The notes beneath the pieces were generated by a model that did no database searches, was not told the DNA's origin, and saw only the letters and a program-made list of their open reading frames with translations. DNA of 64,000 nucleotides, from the NCBI RefSeq assembly GCF_004004565.1, contig NZ_SACM01000006.1, positions 124,001 through 188,000 on the forward strand, in the 5' to 3' direction. Both the position numbers and the translations under genes were made by a program. Shown piece by piece: positions 45,774 to 55,966 of the stretch (position 1 is the first letter of the stretch; every line of letters starts with the position of its first letter). Source of the stretch: Inhella crocodyli. GTDB taxonomy: Bacteria > Pseudomonadota > Gammaproteobacteria > Burkholderiales > Burkholderiaceae_C.

Positions 45774-48287
45774 ATGCGCCCCATGAACGCAGCCCCCTCC
45801 CTCGTGTCCTTGGTTTGGCAGCGCCTGTGGCGCGACGCGCGCGCGGGCGACCTGCGCCTGCTCATCGTGGGCGTGGCCCTGGCGGTGGCCGCGGTCACCG
45901 CGGTGGCCTTCCTGGGCGATCGCCTGGAGCGCGGGCTGCAGCGCGACGCGGCGGCGCTGATCGGCGGGGACCTCGTGCTGCTGACCGACAAGGCGCCCGC
46001 GCCGGCCCTGCAGCAGCGGGTGCAGCAGTCGGGCCTGCGCGCCTCGTGGAGCGTGAACTTCCCCAGCATGGTGCGCGCCGACGACGCGCAAGGGGGCGCC
46101 AACCGACTGGCCGCCCTGAAAGCGGTCGATGGGGCCTACCCACTGCGGGGCCAGGTGCGCCTGGCCGATGGCCAGCTCGCCGCGGCGCCGGCGCCGGGCA
46201 CGGTCTGGGTCGATGCCCCGGTGCTGGACGCCCTGGGCCTGCAGGTGGGTGACCCGCTGTGGCTGGGCGAAGCGCGCTTGCGGATCGCCGCGGTCATCGA
46301 CAACGAGCCCGACCGCGGGGCCGGCTTCTTGGCCTTTGCGCCGCGGGTGATGCTGGCCCAGGCCGATCTGGCCACCACCCAACTCATCCAGCCGGCCAGC
46401 CGCGCCACCTACCGCGTGGCCGTGGCTGCCGGCAGCGGTCAGGGGCCTGCCCTGCGCGCCTTGGCGGCCGAGTGGAAGGCCGACATCGAGGCCGGGCGGC
46501 TGCGGGGGGCACGCGTCGAGACCCTGGAGGGGGGCCGGCCCGAGTTGAGCCAGACGCTGGAGCGCGGGCAACGGTTTCTGAGCCTGGTGGCCCTGCTGGC
46601 GGCCTTGCTGAGTGCGGTGGCCGTGGCCTTGGCGGCGCGCGACTTTGCACAGCGCCACCTGGACGAGTGCGCGCTGCTGCGCGTGCTGGGCCTGACCCGG
46701 GCGCGCGTGGCGGCGGCCTATGCCCTCGAGTTCTTGCTGGTCGGTCTGGGGGCCACCCTGCTGGGCCTGCTGGGCGGTTTGGCGGTTCAGGCCTTGCTGC
46801 TGCAGTTGCTGCAGGGCCTGGTGGCGGGCGACTTGCCACCGCCGGGCTGGTTGCCGGTGGGCCTGGGCCTGGGCTTGGGCCTGTGCCTGTTGGTGGCCTT
46901 CGGCCTTCCACCGGTGCTGCGCTTGGCCCAGGTGCCGCCGCTGCGCGTGCTGCGGCGCGACCTGGGCGAGTCCTCGCGCGGCGCTTGGGGCGTGGCCCTG
47001 CTGGGCCTGGCCGGCTTTGCCGGGCTGCTGATGCTGGTGGCTGGGGACGCCAAATTGGGCGGCATCACCCTGGCCGGCTTCGCGGTGGCCGCCGGGGTGC
47101 TGAGCCTGATCGCTTGGGCGGCCTTGCAGGTGCTGCGACGCGGGGTGGGGCGCGGCGCCCCGGTGTGGTTGCGCCTGTCGGTGCAGCAACTCGGCTCGCG
47201 GCCCGGGGCGGCCGTGGCCCAGGTGGCGGCCTTGGGCATGGGCCTCTTGGCCTTGGCCATTTTGGTGATGGTGCGCACCGACTTGCTGGACAGCTGGCGC
47301 GCGGCCACGCCCGAGCGGGGCCCGGACCGCTTCGTCATCAACCTGCTGCCCGACCAGGGCGAGCCCTTCAAGGCGCAATTGGCGGCCGCTGGGGTGCAGC
47401 CCCTGGATTGGCACCCGATGTTCCGCGGCCGCTTGGTGACGATCAACGACGAGGCCGTGGCCGGCAAGAAGTTCGCCACCGAGCGCGCCCAGCGCCTGAC
47501 CGACCGCGAGTTCAACCTCAGCCATGCCGGCGAGATGCCGGGGCACAACCAAACCGTGGGCGGCGCTTGGCGGGGCGAGGGCCTGAGCGTCGAGCAAGGC
47601 CTGGCCCAAGAGCTGGGCCTGAAGCTGGGCGACCGCCTGGGCTTCGACGTGGCCGGCCAGGTGATGACGGCGGAGGTGACGCACCTGCGCAAGGTCGACT
47701 GGAGCTCGATGCGGGTCAACTTCTTCGTCATCTTTCAGCAGGCCGAGCTGGCCGTGCCCAGCACTTGGATCGCCACCTACCGCGCGCCGGCCGACCGCGG
47801 CCTGGACCGGCGTTTGAGCGCGGCCTTCCCCAACCTGACCTTGGTGGACGTGTCGGCGCAGATCGCCCAAGTGCAAAAGGTGCTGGGCCAGGTGGCCGAC
47901 GCGGTGCAACTGTTGTTCGGCTTCACCCTGGCCGCTGGCGTGGTGGTGCTGGTGAGCAGCGTGAGCGCGAGCCGCGAAGCCCGGCAGCGGGAAACCGCGC
48001 TGATGCGGGCCATGGGCGCTCAGCAAGCGTTGCTGGCCCGCATGCAACGGGCGGAGCTCTTGGGTGTGGGGGCGCTGGCCGGCTTCCTGGCCGGGGCCTT
48101 GTCCCTGGGCGTGGGCGCCTTGCTGGCGCGGCAGGTCTTCGACTTCGCCTGGCAGCCCCAGCCCTGGGTGCCGCTGGGCAGCGTGCTCGGCGGGGCTTTG
48201 TTGGCCTGGGGCGCCGGTTGGTGGAGCCTGCGCGGGGTGCTGCGCCGCCCCGTGGTGCAAACGCTGCGGCAGGCCAGCGCGGAGTGA
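45774..48287 (+). CDS. ABC transporter permease of the FtsX/YbbP type
   Basis: 837 residues (ATG 45783 is an equally likely start). It has an N-terminal membrane helix (about 28-50), a large periplasmic MacB-like domain, three helices (about 260-345), a second set (about 355-460), a second periplasmic region and a C-terminal FtsX block (about 715-830). This doubled plan matches YbbP-like permeases, which couple with a YbbA-type ATPase in lipid or lipoprotein release. No ATPase gene is adjacent here, so its partner must lie elsewhere. No clear ribosome site is seen. Confidence 0.85.
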   Translation: MRPMNAAPSLVSLVWQRLWRDARAGDLRLLIVGVALAVAAVTAVAFLGDRLERGLQRDAAALIGGDLVLLTDKAPAPALQQRVQQSGLRASWSVNFPSMVRADDAQGGANRLAALKAVDGAYPLRGQVRLADGQLAAAPAPGTVWVDAPVLDALGLQVGDPLWLGEARLRIAAVIDNEPDRGAGFLAFAPRVMLAQADLATTQLIQPASRATYRVAVAAGSGQGPALRALAAEWKADIEAGRLRGARVETLEGGRPELSQTLERGQRFLSLVALLAALLSAVAVALAARDFAQRHLDECALLRVLGLTRARVAAAYALEFLLVGLGATLLGLLGGLAVQALLLQLLQGLVAGDLPPPGWLPVGLGLGLGLCLLVAFGLPPVLRLAQVPPLRVLRRDLGESSRGAWGVALLGLAGFAGLLMLVAGDAKLGGITLAGFAVAAGVLSLIAWAALQVLRRGVGRGAPVWLRLSVQQLGSRPGAAVAQVAALGMGLLALAILVMVRTDLLDSWRAATPERGPDRFVINLLPDQGEPFKAQLAAAGVQPLDWHPMFRGRLVTINDEAVAGKKFATERAQRLTDREFNLSHAGEMPGHNQTVGGAWRGEGLSVEQGLAQELGLKLGDRLGFDVAGQVMTAEVTHLRKVDWSSMRVNFFVIFQQAELAVPSTWIATYRAPADRGLDRRLSAAFPNLTLVDVSAQIAQVQKVLGQVADAVQLLFGFTLAAGVVVLVSSVSASREARQRETALMRAMGAQQALLARMQRAELLGVGALAGFLAGALSLGVGALLARQVFDFAWQPQPWVPLGSVLGGALLAWGAGWWSLRGVLRRPVVQTLRQASAE

Positions 48288-48312
48288 GCCGCGCCGGCAC
48301 GCCCTTCGTCGC

Positions 48313-50307
48313 TTAGAAGGTCTCCCAGTCGCCGTCGCCACCGGAAGCGGGGGGCGCGGACACGGGGGCGGCGGCCGGTGCGCTGCGAGCGGCCATGGCG
48401 GGCCGGGCGGCCGGGGGCGCTGCTTTGGCGGCGGCCGGGCGTGGGGCGGGCGCCGGGCCTTTGGCGGCGGGTGCACTGCGCAGGGCCGGGGGCTGATGCA
48501 GGGTGCCTTGGCCCACTTTGAACACGGCAATGATGTCGGCCAGGCGCTGGGCTTGGTCCTTCAGGCTTTCGGCCGCGGCGGCCGACTGCTCCACGAGCGC
48601 GGCGTTTTGCTGCGTGGCCTGGTCGAGCTGGGCCATGGTGCCGTTGACGCTGCCGATGCCTTCGCTTTGTTCGCGCGCGGCGGCCGAGATTTCGCCAATG
48701 ATGTCGGTCACACGGCGCACGCCGGCCACGATCTCGTCCATGGCGGCGCCGGCCTCTTGCACGAGGCTGGAGCCGGCCTCCACGCGCTCCACGCTGGCGC
48801 CGATCAGGCCCTTGATCTCCCGCGCCGCCTCGGCGCTGCGCTGCGCGAGGCTGCGAACCTCCCCCGCCACCACGGCGAATCCGCGCCCTTGCTCGCCGGC
48901 GCGGGCGGCTTCCACGGCCGCGTTCAGCGCCAGGATGTTGGTCTGAAAGGCAATGCCGTCGATCACGCCAATGATGTCGCTGATGCGGCGCGAGCTGGTG
49001 TTGATGTCCTGCATGGTGCTGACCACCTGGCCCACCACGGCCCCGCCCTTGGCGGCGGCTTCGGCGGCCGATGCGGCCAGTTGGTTGGCGGTGGTGGCCG
49101 AGTCGGCGGTCTGCCGCACGGCCGCGGTCAGGTTGTCCATGGCCGAGCTGGCCTGCTGCAGGTTGGAGGCGGTTTGCTCGGTGCGCTGCGACAGGTCCTG
49201 CGCGCCCATCGCGATCTCGCTGGAAGCCGTTCCGATGGAGCCGGTCGATGCGTTGACGTCGCGCATGATCCCTTGGAGCTTCTCGGCGAAGGTGTTGAAG
49301 GCCTTGGCGATCTGGGCCACTTCGTCCTCGCCTTCCACGGGCAAGCGCCGGGTCAGGTCGCCACCACCGGCCCCCACTTCGTCCATGGCCTCGCGGGTGC
49401 GCTGCAGGCCGCCGAGCATGCGATTGACCATGCCGCCCATCAGGGCGCCGGCCAAGGCCACCATCACCACCGTGACCCCGACGGCTTTGAGCAGCAGCGA
49501 CTTCAGCGGGGCCAAGGCCTCGCCCGCGTCGCTGGCCACGACCAGCATCCAGTCGGTGCCGGCCACCGGCGCGCCGCGCAGCAGCAGCGACTGGGTGCCC
49601 GATTGGCCTTCAAGCCATCCACCCCCCGGCGCGCTCAGGGCCTTCAAGCCCGCCGGTGTGAGCACGGCGGCCAAGTCGGAGGCCGGCTTGAGCAGCAGCG
49701 CCGGGTTGGGGTGCGCCATCACGCGGCCGTCGGCCGACACCAGCAGCGCGAAGCCCGAGGGCGTGGGCTTGATGCGCTTGAGCGTGGCCACCACCCCGTC
49801 CATGTAGACGTCGCTGGCCACCACGGCCTTCGTGCCGCCACCGTCCTTGACGGCCTTGGCGAAGGTGATCACGGGCTTCTTTGTCGAATCGTCGATGTAG
49901 GGCTCGGTCAGCACGACCTTGTCGCTGCCCGCGGCCTGCAGGTACCAGGGGCGCTTGGTGGGGTCGTAGCCGTCGGACAGGGGCATGTCCTTGTGCTGCA
50001 GCATGCGCTTGTCCTCGTGACCGATGTAGGCCAGGTCCATGGAGCCCGATTGCGCCGCCTGGGCCAGGAAAGGGCGGGGGTCGTCGAGCGCCACCGCGGG
50101 CTTGAGGGATTCGACGATGTTCTGCTGCACCTCCACCCACGCGCCAATGGCCTGGGCTTGCCCCTGCGCCACCTCGTCGAGCAAAGCCAGGCTCTGGGCG
50201 CGAACGTGACCGCGCGCGTCGAAGTAGCTGGCCGCGGTGGCCACCAACAAAGCGAGCAGCACGACGCCCGTGCCCAGCGCGAACAGGCGTTGCTTGAGAC
50301 TCTTCAT
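48313..50307 (-). CDS. Methyl-accepting chemotaxis protein with dCache sensor
   Basis: 664 residues. It has a first membrane helix (about 10-30), a periplasmic dCache_1-like sensor (about 35-275, with [12 protein letters not shown], typical for ligand-binding Cache), a second helix (about 280-300), a HAMP domain ([22 protein letters not shown]) and the signalling hairpin with [37 protein letters not shown] (core). The C-terminus is a Pro/Ala-rich flexible tail ending DWETF, a pentapeptide of the CheR/CheB docking type. AGGAGAACCGC precedes ATG 50307. It is downstream of a terminator after cheW. Confidence 0.94.
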   Translation of the reverse strand: MKSLKQRLFALGTGVVLLALLVATAASYFDARGHVRAQSLALLDEVAQGQAQAIGAWVEVQQNIVESLKPAVALDDPRPFLAQAAQSGSMDLAYIGHEDKRMLQHKDMPLSDGYDPTKRPWYLQAAGSDKVVLTEPYIDDSTKKPVITFAKAVKDGGGTKAVVASDVYMDGVVATLKRIKPTPSGFALLVSADGRVMAHPNPALLLKPASDLAAVLTPAGLKALSAPGGGWLEGQSGTQSLLLRGAPVAGTDWMLVVASDAGEALAPLKSLLLKAVGVTVVMVALAGALMGGMVNRMLGGLQRTREAMDEVGAGGGDLTRRLPVEGEDEVAQIAKAFNTFAEKLQGIMRDVNASTGSIGTASSEIAMGAQDLSQRTEQTASNLQQASSAMDNLTAAVRQTADSATTANQLAASAAEAAAKGGAVVGQVVSTMQDINTSSRRISDIIGVIDGIAFQTNILALNAAVEAARAGEQGRGFAVVAGEVRSLAQRSAEAAREIKGLIGASVERVEAGSSLVQEAGAAMDEIVAGVRRVTDIIGEISAAAREQSEGIGSVNGTMAQLDQATQQNAALVEQSAAAAESLKDQAQRLADIIAVFKVGQGTLHQPPALRSAPAAKGPAPAPRPAAAKAAPPAARPAMAARSAPAAAPVSAPPASGGDGDWETF

Positions 50308-50350
50308 GCGGTTCTCCTGCGTTTCTTGAGAAAGCTTGGCGGTGGCACCA

Positions 50351-50383
50351 AACAAAACGGCGGCCCAAGGGCCGCCGTTTGCG
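50351..50383 (-). terminator. Terminator after cheW
   Basis: On the minus strand, AACGGCGGCCC pairs with GGGCCGCCGTT (loop about 3 nt) and is followed by TTGTTTGG. It ends the cheYAW transcript before the MCP gene, which must then use its own promoter in the short remaining gap. Confidence 0.75.
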
Positions 50384-50414
50384 GGGCGGCGGGTTGCCGC
50401 TGACCGGGGGGCGG

Positions 50415-50915
50415 TCAGGCGATGGCGCTGATCAGGCCCATGTCGGCGCTGCTCATCAGGCCCTCGATGTCCATCAAGATGAGCATGCGATCGCTGACGG
50501 TGGCGATGCCGGTGATGTAGGTCGTGTCCACGGCCGCGGTGGCCATCTCGGGCGCTTGCCGGATCTGGTCCTTGGTCAGCTCGAGCACGTCGGAAACGGA
50601 GTCGACCACCGCCCCCACGACGCGGCCGCGCACGTTCAGCACGATGACCACGGTGAAGCTGTTGATCTCGCTGCTCGGGCAGTTGAGCTTCACCCGCAAG
50701 TCCACGATGGGCACGATGACGCCCCGCAGGTTGACCACGCCCTTGATGAACTCGGGGGCGTTGGCGATGCGGGTCGGCGCTTCGTAGGAGCGGATCTCCT
50801 GCACCTTCAGGATGTCGATGCCGTATTCCTCGGTGCCCAGGCGGAAAGTCAGGTACTCACCGCTGTGCGCCATGGCCATCACTCGACCGGTGGGGGCTGC
50901 TTGCACGAGTTCCAT
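50415..50915 (-). CDS. cheW: Chemotaxis coupling protein CheW
   Basis: 166 residues with the CheW beta-barrel: [61 protein letters not shown]. It bridges receptors and CheA in the signalling array. The start ATG at 50915 follows GGACCCC. Gap to cheA is 33 bp, consistent with an operon, and a hairpin terminator follows. Confidence 0.95.
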   Translation of the reverse strand: MELVQAAPTGRVMAMAHSGEYLTFRLGTEEYGIDILKVQEIRSYEAPTRIANAPEFIKGVVNLRGVIVPIVDLRVKLNCPSSEINSFTVVIVLNVRGRVVGAVVDSVSDVLELTKDQIRQAPEMATAAVDTTYITGIATVSDRMLILMDIEGLMSSADMGLISAIA

Positions 50916-50948
50916 GGGGGTCCTTTGGAGTGGGGGTGCGCTGGGGGC

Positions 50949-53090
50949 TCAGTGCCGCGATTTGCGGACCAAGCTGCCGATGTCGAGGATCAAGGCCACG
51001 CGGCCGTCGCCCATGATGGTGGCGCCGGACACGTCGTTGACCTTGCGGTAGTTGGCTTCGAGGTTTTTGACCACGACCTGTTGCTGGCCGAGCAGTTCGT
51101 CGACCAGCAAGGCCACGCGGCCGCCTTCGGCCTCGACCACGACCATGATGTTAGAGACGTGCTCGAAGTCGAAGCGGGGCACGTCAAAGATCTTCTCCAG
51201 TTCGATGACCGGCATGAACTCGTCGCGCACTTCCACGACGCGGCCCGAGCCGGCCACGGTCTTGACGGTGTCGGGCTTGACCTGGAAGGACTCGACCACC
51301 GAGGACAGCGGCAGGATGTAGACCTCTTCGCCCACGCCCACGCTCATGCCGTCCATGATGGCCAGGGTGAGCGGCAGGCGCACCGAGACCTTCATGCCGT
51401 AGCCCTCGGCCGAATCGATCTCGACGTGGCCGCCCAGCGAGGTGATGTTTTTCTTCACCACGTCCATGCCCACGCCACGTCCGGAGACGTCGGTCACCTG
51501 GTCGGCGGTAGAGAAGCCCGGGGCGAAGATCAAGTTCCAGACCTCGGCGTCGCTCATGCCCTCGTGGGCCTCGATGCCTTTTTCTTGCGCCTTGCTGATG
51601 AGCTTTTGGCGGTTCAGGCCGCGGCCATCGTCGCGCACCTCGATCACGATGCTGCCGCCCTGGTGGCTGGCCACCAGGGTGATGGTGCCCATCTCGGGCT
51701 TGCCCTTGGCCGCCCGGTCGGCCGGCATCTCGATGCCGTGGTCGCAACTGTTGCGCACCAAGTGGGTCAGGGGGTCGGTGATCTTCTCCACCAAACTCTT
51801 GTCGAGTTCGGTGGCTTCGCCCTGGGTGACCAGGTCGACCTTTTTGCCCAGCTTGGCCGCCAGGTCGCGCAGCATGCGCGGGAAGCGGTTGAAGACGACC
51901 GACATGGGAATCATGCGGATCGACATCACAGCTTCTTGCAGGTCGCGGGTGTTGCGCTCCAAGTCGGCCAAGCCAGCGGTCAGCTGTTGGTACAGGCCGG
52001 GGTCCACGTCGCGGCTGTTTTGCGCCAGCATGGCCTGGGTGATGACCAACTCGCCCACCAGGTTGATCAGCTGGTCGACCTTTTCAATCGACACGCGCAG
52101 GGTGGACTGATCGGCCGCGGCCGCGGCGGGTCGTCCCTCGGCCTTGGGGGCCGGCTTCGGGGCGGCCACGACGGCGGTGACTGGCGCGGGCGCTGGTGCG
52201 GGCACGGGTGCCGCGGTGGCAGTGCCCGTGGGGGCGCCAGGGGCGTCGTCGAAGAAGCCGTAGCCGGCGTCGGCGGCAGGGGCGGGCGCCGGGGCTGCGC
52301 TTTGCGGTGCCCCAGGGGCGCCGGCGTAAAAGCCATAACCCTTGGTCAGCGGGATGATCTTGACCTGCTCCCGGGCCACGTGGAAGGTGAACAGGTCGAG
52401 CAGGTCGTTGTCGCTGGAGGTCGTGACCACCTTGAAGCGGCGCATGCCGTCGGCCGATTGGCCCCCGTCCAGCATTTCAATCTGGCCCAGGTCGGTGATC
52501 TCTTTGAACAGTTCGAGCAAGTTGTCGGCTTGCTGGGGGTTGTCCAGGGGGCCCACCTGAAGCTCCAGGTGGCGCTTCCCGTCGGCCGGGGGCTCGTCGT
52601 CTTCTTGCACCCGCGGCGCAGGTGCCGGAGCGGCGGGTGCCGGCGCCGGGGCGGCGCCTTCCAGGGTGCCGCCGTCCACCAGGGTCTTGATGCTGGCCAC
52701 CAAGCCGGAGCTGTCGAGCACGTCGGTGCTCGTGCCCGCGTGCCGCGCCAGGAGGCCGCGCAGGGCATCACCCGCTTGCAGCAGGATGTCGACCATCTGC
52801 GTGGTGATCTGCAACTCATGGCGGCGCAGCTTGTCCAGCAGCGTCTCCATGATGTGCGTCAACTCGGCCACGTCGTTGAAGCCGAAGGTGGCGGCGCCAC
52901 CCTTGATCGAGTGCGCGCAGCGGAAAATCGCGTTCAGCTCTTCGTCGTCGGCGGCGTCGACGTTCACATTGAGCAGCAACTGCTCCATGTTGTCGAGGTT
53001 CTCGCCCGCCTCCTCGAAGAAGACTTGGTAGAACTGGCTGAGGTCGATGCCCGCCCCGAGGTTGCTGCCTTCGTTGGTCATTTCGCCCAT
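50949..53090 (-). CDS. cheA: Chemotaxis histidine kinase CheA
   Basis: 713 residues. It has an Hpt domain with His in CAHSIKGGAATFG (about 58-64), a CheY-binding P2-like domain, Ala/Pro-rich linkers (about 175-195 and 275-310), dimerisation (P3), and kinase core with N-box LVRNSCDHGIE, G1 DDGRGLN and G2 FSTADQVTDVSGRGVGMDVV. The CheW-like P5 follows. It receives receptor signals and phosphorylates CheY and CheB. The ribosome site GGAGCAGG before the ATG is visible as gcctgctcc on the plus strand. Length is usual for Burkholderiales. Confidence 0.96.
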   Translation of the reverse strand: MGEMTNEGSNLGAGIDLSQFYQVFFEEAGENLDNMEQLLLNVNVDAADDEELNAIFRCAHSIKGGAATFGFNDVAELTHIMETLLDKLRRHELQITTQMVDILLQAGDALRGLLARHAGTSTDVLDSSGLVASIKTLVDGGTLEGAAPAPAPAAPAPAPRVQEDDEPPADGKRHLELQVGPLDNPQQADNLLELFKEITDLGQIEMLDGGQSADGMRRFKVVTTSSDNDLLDLFTFHVAREQVKIIPLTKGYGFYAGAPGAPQSAAPAPAPAADAGYGFFDDAPGAPTGTATAAPVPAPAPAPVTAVVAAPKPAPKAEGRPAAAAADQSTLRVSIEKVDQLINLVGELVITQAMLAQNSRDVDPGLYQQLTAGLADLERNTRDLQEAVMSIRMIPMSVVFNRFPRMLRDLAAKLGKKVDLVTQGEATELDKSLVEKITDPLTHLVRNSCDHGIEMPADRAAKGKPEMGTITLVASHQGGSIVIEVRDDGRGLNRQKLISKAQEKGIEAHEGMSDAEVWNLIFAPGFSTADQVTDVSGRGVGMDVVKKNITSLGGHVEIDSAEGYGMKVSVRLPLTLAIMDGMSVGVGEEVYILPLSSVVESFQVKPDTVKTVAGSGRVVEVRDEFMPVIELEKIFDVPRFDFEHVSNIMVVVEAEGGRVALLVDELLGQQQVVVKNLEANYRKVNDVSGATIMGDGRVALILDIGSLVRKSRH

Positions 53091-53109
53091 GGCCTGCTCC
53101 CTGGTTGGC

Positions 53110-53472
53110 TTACTTGATGACCTTGCCGATGACTTCGATCAGCTTCGCCGGGTCGAAGGGTTTGACCAACCAGCCGGTGGCGCCGGCGGCGCGACCGGCT
53201 TGCTTCATCGCATCGCTCGACTCGGTGGTCAAGATCAGGATGGGCGTCGCCTTGAACTTCGGGCTCTCGCGCAGCTTCTTGGTCAGGCTGATACCGTCCA
53301 TGCGGGGCATGTTTTGGTCCGTCAGCACGAGGTCGAAGTCGCGCTGGCTGGCCTTTTCCCACGCATCTTGGCCGTCCACCGCCTCAACCACGTTGAAGCC
53401 GGCGTTCTTCAGGGTGAAGGTGACCATCTGGCGCATCGAGGCGGAATCGTCAACCGCAAGGATGGAAGGCAT
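53110..53472 (-). CDS. cheY: Chemotaxis response regulator CheY
   Basis: 120 residues, single receiver domain. The acidic pair is at SILAVDDSAS, the phospho-acceptor Asp in LVLTDQNMPRMDG, the Thr in LILTTESS and the Lys in LVKPFDPAKL. Phospho-CheY binds FliM (encoded at 62765-63769) to change rotation. It precedes cheA by 19 bp. Confidence 0.95.
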   Translation of the reverse strand: MPSILAVDDSASMRQMVTFTLKNAGFNVVEAVDGQDAWEKASQRDFDLVLTDQNMPRMDGISLTKKLRESPKFKATPILILTTESSDAMKQAGRAAGATGWLVKPFDPAKLIEVIGKVIK

Positions 53473-53517
53473 TGCTATTTCTCCGTTTCGGCCTGGGCAG
53501 GCGGGATCAGGGCGGGG

Positions 53518-54009
53518 TCAGAACAGCTCGACGGAGCCAGCGTCGACTTCGTCTTGGGTCACGGGGTTCGGGCGCAACGGGGCCTCGACGACGGCAGCAC
53601 CGTCGCCGTCGTCGCCAAAGGCATCGCTGGCGAGTCGGTCGGCGCAGTTGCGAATGCGTTGCATCGTGTGATTGATCAATTGCGTGGACATGTCTTGGAA
53701 CTGCATGGCGGTCACCGCACCGGCAATGTCCTGCAGCACGGGGGCCAGCGAGCCCGGAGGCAGGCTGGCGCCGTCGTTGATCTTCTCAGCCAAGCCCTGC
53801 ACGTGGCCTGACGCGGAGAAGAAGTGTGTGGACAAAGCCTCACCCGCGTCTTCCAAAAGACGCAAAAGGCGCTCGAGGTCGTTGGCGACCGTCATCAAGT
53901 GGTCCTGCAACTCGGCCGACAGCAGGAAGTTGAGCACCGGCCCCTCGGGCGCAGCGCTCCCTTCGCTCGCATCGGCGATCGGCGGGTCGGACGGTGATGG
54001 ATCCTGCAT
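53518..54009 (-). CDS. cheZ: CheZ-like CheY phosphatase
   Basis: 163 residues, shorter than E. coli CheZ (214). A helical hairpin holds AVTAMQFQDMSTQLINH, where the QDxxxQ pattern carries the family's catalytic Gln. The C-terminal acidic/hydrophobic tail DEVDAGSVELF is like the CheY-binding peptide. GGAGG precedes ATG 54009. It is first gene of the cheZ-cheY-cheA-cheW run and divergent from the sensor kinase operon. Confidence 0.85.
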   Translation of the reverse strand: MQDPSPSDPPIADASEGSAAPEGPVLNFLLSAELQDHLMTVANDLERLLRLLEDAGEALSTHFFSASGHVQGLAEKINDGASLPPGSLAPVLQDIAGAVTAMQFQDMSTQLINHTMQRIRNCADRLASDAFGDDGDGAAVVEAPLRPNPVTQDEVDAGSVELF

Positions 54010-54178
54010 GGAGCCTCCGTGGCCTTTCCGGTGCCGCGCCCCGTGGCGCACCGTCGAAAGGCAGCATTAGCCTACTCGAAGCCCAGGGGCATGGGCCCCG
54101 TCAATCGCTAGGGTAATCCCTTCGGCGTGTGGCCTATGGCGCACGGTGCACCGGTCGCCGGTGGGCATACTGCCGCGC

Positions 54179-55318
54179 ATGAACTCGCCCCTTGCCCTTG
54201 CACCCGCACCGGTCGCCTTGCGCGTCCTGCACGTGGAGGATTCGGAGGTCGATCACCTCATGATGCAGGCCCTGCTCGAGCAAGCTGGCTTGCAAGTGAC
54301 TTGGTTGCGGGTGGAGACCCTCGAGGCCTTCGTCGAGGCCCTGGAGCAGGACTGGGACGCCATCATTTGCGACTACCACCTGCCCACGGCCTCCGGCGTG
54401 GACATGCTGCGCTACCTGCGAGAGGGCGGGCAGCCCATTCCGTTCTTGCTGGTGTCGGGCGAGATCGGCGAGGAGACCGCCGTGGCTGCGATGCGCGAGG
54501 GGGCCTCGGACTATTTGCTTAAGACCCACCTGACACGCTTGGCACCGGCGCTGCTGCAGGCGGTCAAAGCCGCTGAGGCCCAACGGCAGCGCGCCGCGGC
54601 CGATGCCGCTTTGCGCGACAGCCAGCGACAGTTGCAGGCCTTGGCCCGTCACCTGCAATCGCGGGTCGAGGCCGAGCGCGCCGCGATGGCCCGCGAGTTG
54701 CATGACGACGTGGGCAGCGCCCTGACGGCCCTGAAGTTCGACCTGGCTTGGTTGGCCCGCCACGCGCATGACGAAAGCCTGGTCGTGCGCGCCCAACGCG
54801 CCTCGTCCACGCTGGACCTGGCCATCGAGGCCAGCCGGCGCTTGATGCTGAACCTGCGGCCGCCCATCTTGCAGGAGGGCCTGACGGCGGCATTGCAGTG
54901 GCTGGTGCAGCAGTTCGAGCGCCAGCATGAAGCGCTGGTCTTGAGGCTGGCCTTGCCCGGGGAGGCTGTCGCGCTTGACGAGGAGCGGGCGCTGGTGGCC
55001 TACCGCTTCGTGCAGGAGGCCCTGCACAACGTGGCCAAGCATGCGCAGGCCGGTCGGGTGGACGTGGAGGTCTCGCAGGCGGGCGGCGTGCTGACCGTGG
55101 AGGTGCGCGACGACGGGGTCGGGCTGCCGCCGGGCACCTTGCAGGGCTTGCGAGGTCTGGGCCTGCGCGGCCTGCAAGAGCGGGCCGCGGCCGTGGGCGC
55201 TTGGGTCGATGTCAGTTCGCGCACGGGCGCGGGCACGCAATTGCTGCTCTCCCTGCCCTTGCAGGGCGCAGCGCCAATGGAAGATGCCGATGCGGCTTGG
55301 CTGGAGGAGGCCCGATGA
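54179..55318 (+). CDS. Hybrid receiver-histidine kinase (NarX/HisKA_3 type)
   Basis: 379 residues, soluble. N-terminal receiver domain (about 12-130) with HVEDSEVDHL, the Asp in IICDYHLPTASG, and Lys in YLLKTHL. Then a coiled linker and HisKA_3 dimerisation with MARELHDDVGSALT (His about 180), and HATPase with QEALHNVAKHAQAG and DDGVGLP, LRGLGLRGLQERA. It lacks membrane spans, so it senses an internal signal or is driven by another kinase. It overlaps the next regulator gene by 4 bp (ATGA) and is its cognate partner. Confidence 0.92.
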   Translation: MNSPLALAPAPVALRVLHVEDSEVDHLMMQALLEQAGLQVTWLRVETLEAFVEALEQDWDAIICDYHLPTASGVDMLRYLREGGQPIPFLLVSGEIGEETAVAAMREGASDYLLKTHLTRLAPALLQAVKAAEAQRQRAAADAALRDSQRQLQALARHLQSRVEAERAAMARELHDDVGSALTALKFDLAWLARHAHDESLVVRAQRASSTLDLAIEASRRLMLNLRPPILQEGLTAALQWLVQQFERQHEALVLRLALPGEAVALDEERALVAYRFVQEALHNVAKHAQAGRVDVEVSQAGGVLTVEVRDDGVGLPPGTLQGLRGLGLRGLQERAAAVGAWVDVSSRTGAGTQLLLSLPLQGAAPMEDADAAWLEEAR

Positions 55319-55956
55319 GCACCCGGGTGCTGTTGTGTGACGACCACGCGCTGATTCGGCGCGGCATTCGCGATACCTTGAATGACGCGGGCGACCTGCG
55401 GGTCGTGGGCGAGGTGGGCGACTACGGGGGACTGCGCGAGTGGCTGCGGGACGGCGGACAAGCCGATGTGCTGGTGCTGGACATCAATCTGCCCGGGCGC
55501 AGTGGCTTGGACGTGCTGCAGTCCCTCAAAGACACCGGCGAAAGCCTGCGGACCCTGGTGGTGTCGATGTACCCCGAGGAGCAGTACGCGATTCGCTGCT
55601 TGCGCGCGGGCGCCTTCGGGTACGTCAACAAAGGGGGCGACCCTGGCGAGTTGGTGGGCGCGGTGCGCACCGTGGCCCAAGGTCGCAAGTACGTGACGCC
55701 CGAGATCGCGCAAATGCTGGTCGAAAGCCTCACCACGCCCGAACCCGAGCAGGCCCACGACAAGCTCAGCGACCGGGAACTGCAGACCCTGACCATGATC
55801 GCGTCGGGCAAGCGCCTGTCGGACATCGCCAACGAGTTGATGCTGAGCCCCAAGACCGTCAGCGTGTACCGCGCGCGGGTGCTCGAGAAGCTCAAGCTGC
55901 GCAACAACGCGGAGCTGACCGTGTACGCCATCCGCCACGGACTGGTGGCCGATTGA
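55315..55956 (+). CDS. NarL/FixJ-type response regulator
   Basis: 213 residues. Receiver domain with LCDDHALIRRG, Asp in LVLDINLPGRSG, and Lys in GYVNKGGD (about 103). LuxR-type helix-turn-helix at about 145-205: LSDRELQTLTMIASGKRLSDIANELMLSPKTVSVYRARVLEKLKL (in parts). Probably activated by the overlapping upstream kinase; regulatory targets unknown, though the downstream c-di-GMP genes are candidates. Ten bases separate it from the diguanylate cyclase gene. Confidence 0.93.
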   Translation: MSTRVLLCDDHALIRRGIRDTLNDAGDLRVVGEVGDYGGLREWLRDGGQADVLVLDINLPGRSGLDVLQSLKDTGESLRTLVVSMYPEEQYAIRCLRAGAFGYVNKGGDPGELVGAVRTVAQGRKYVTPEIAQMLVESLTTPEPEQAHDKLSDRELQTLTMIASGKRLSDIANELMLSPKTVSVYRARVLEKLKLRNNAELTVYAIRHGLVAD

Positions 55957-55966
55957 CGCCGGGCCC

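Noticed and set aside
45513-48530. 1005-residue minus-strand open frame opposite the FtsX permease
   Set aside because: GC-rich shadow with Pro/Gln/His-biased composition.
50379-53117. 912-residue plus-strand frame opposite cheA/cheW
   Set aside because: His/Asp/Gly-rich antisense shadow of cheA and cheW.
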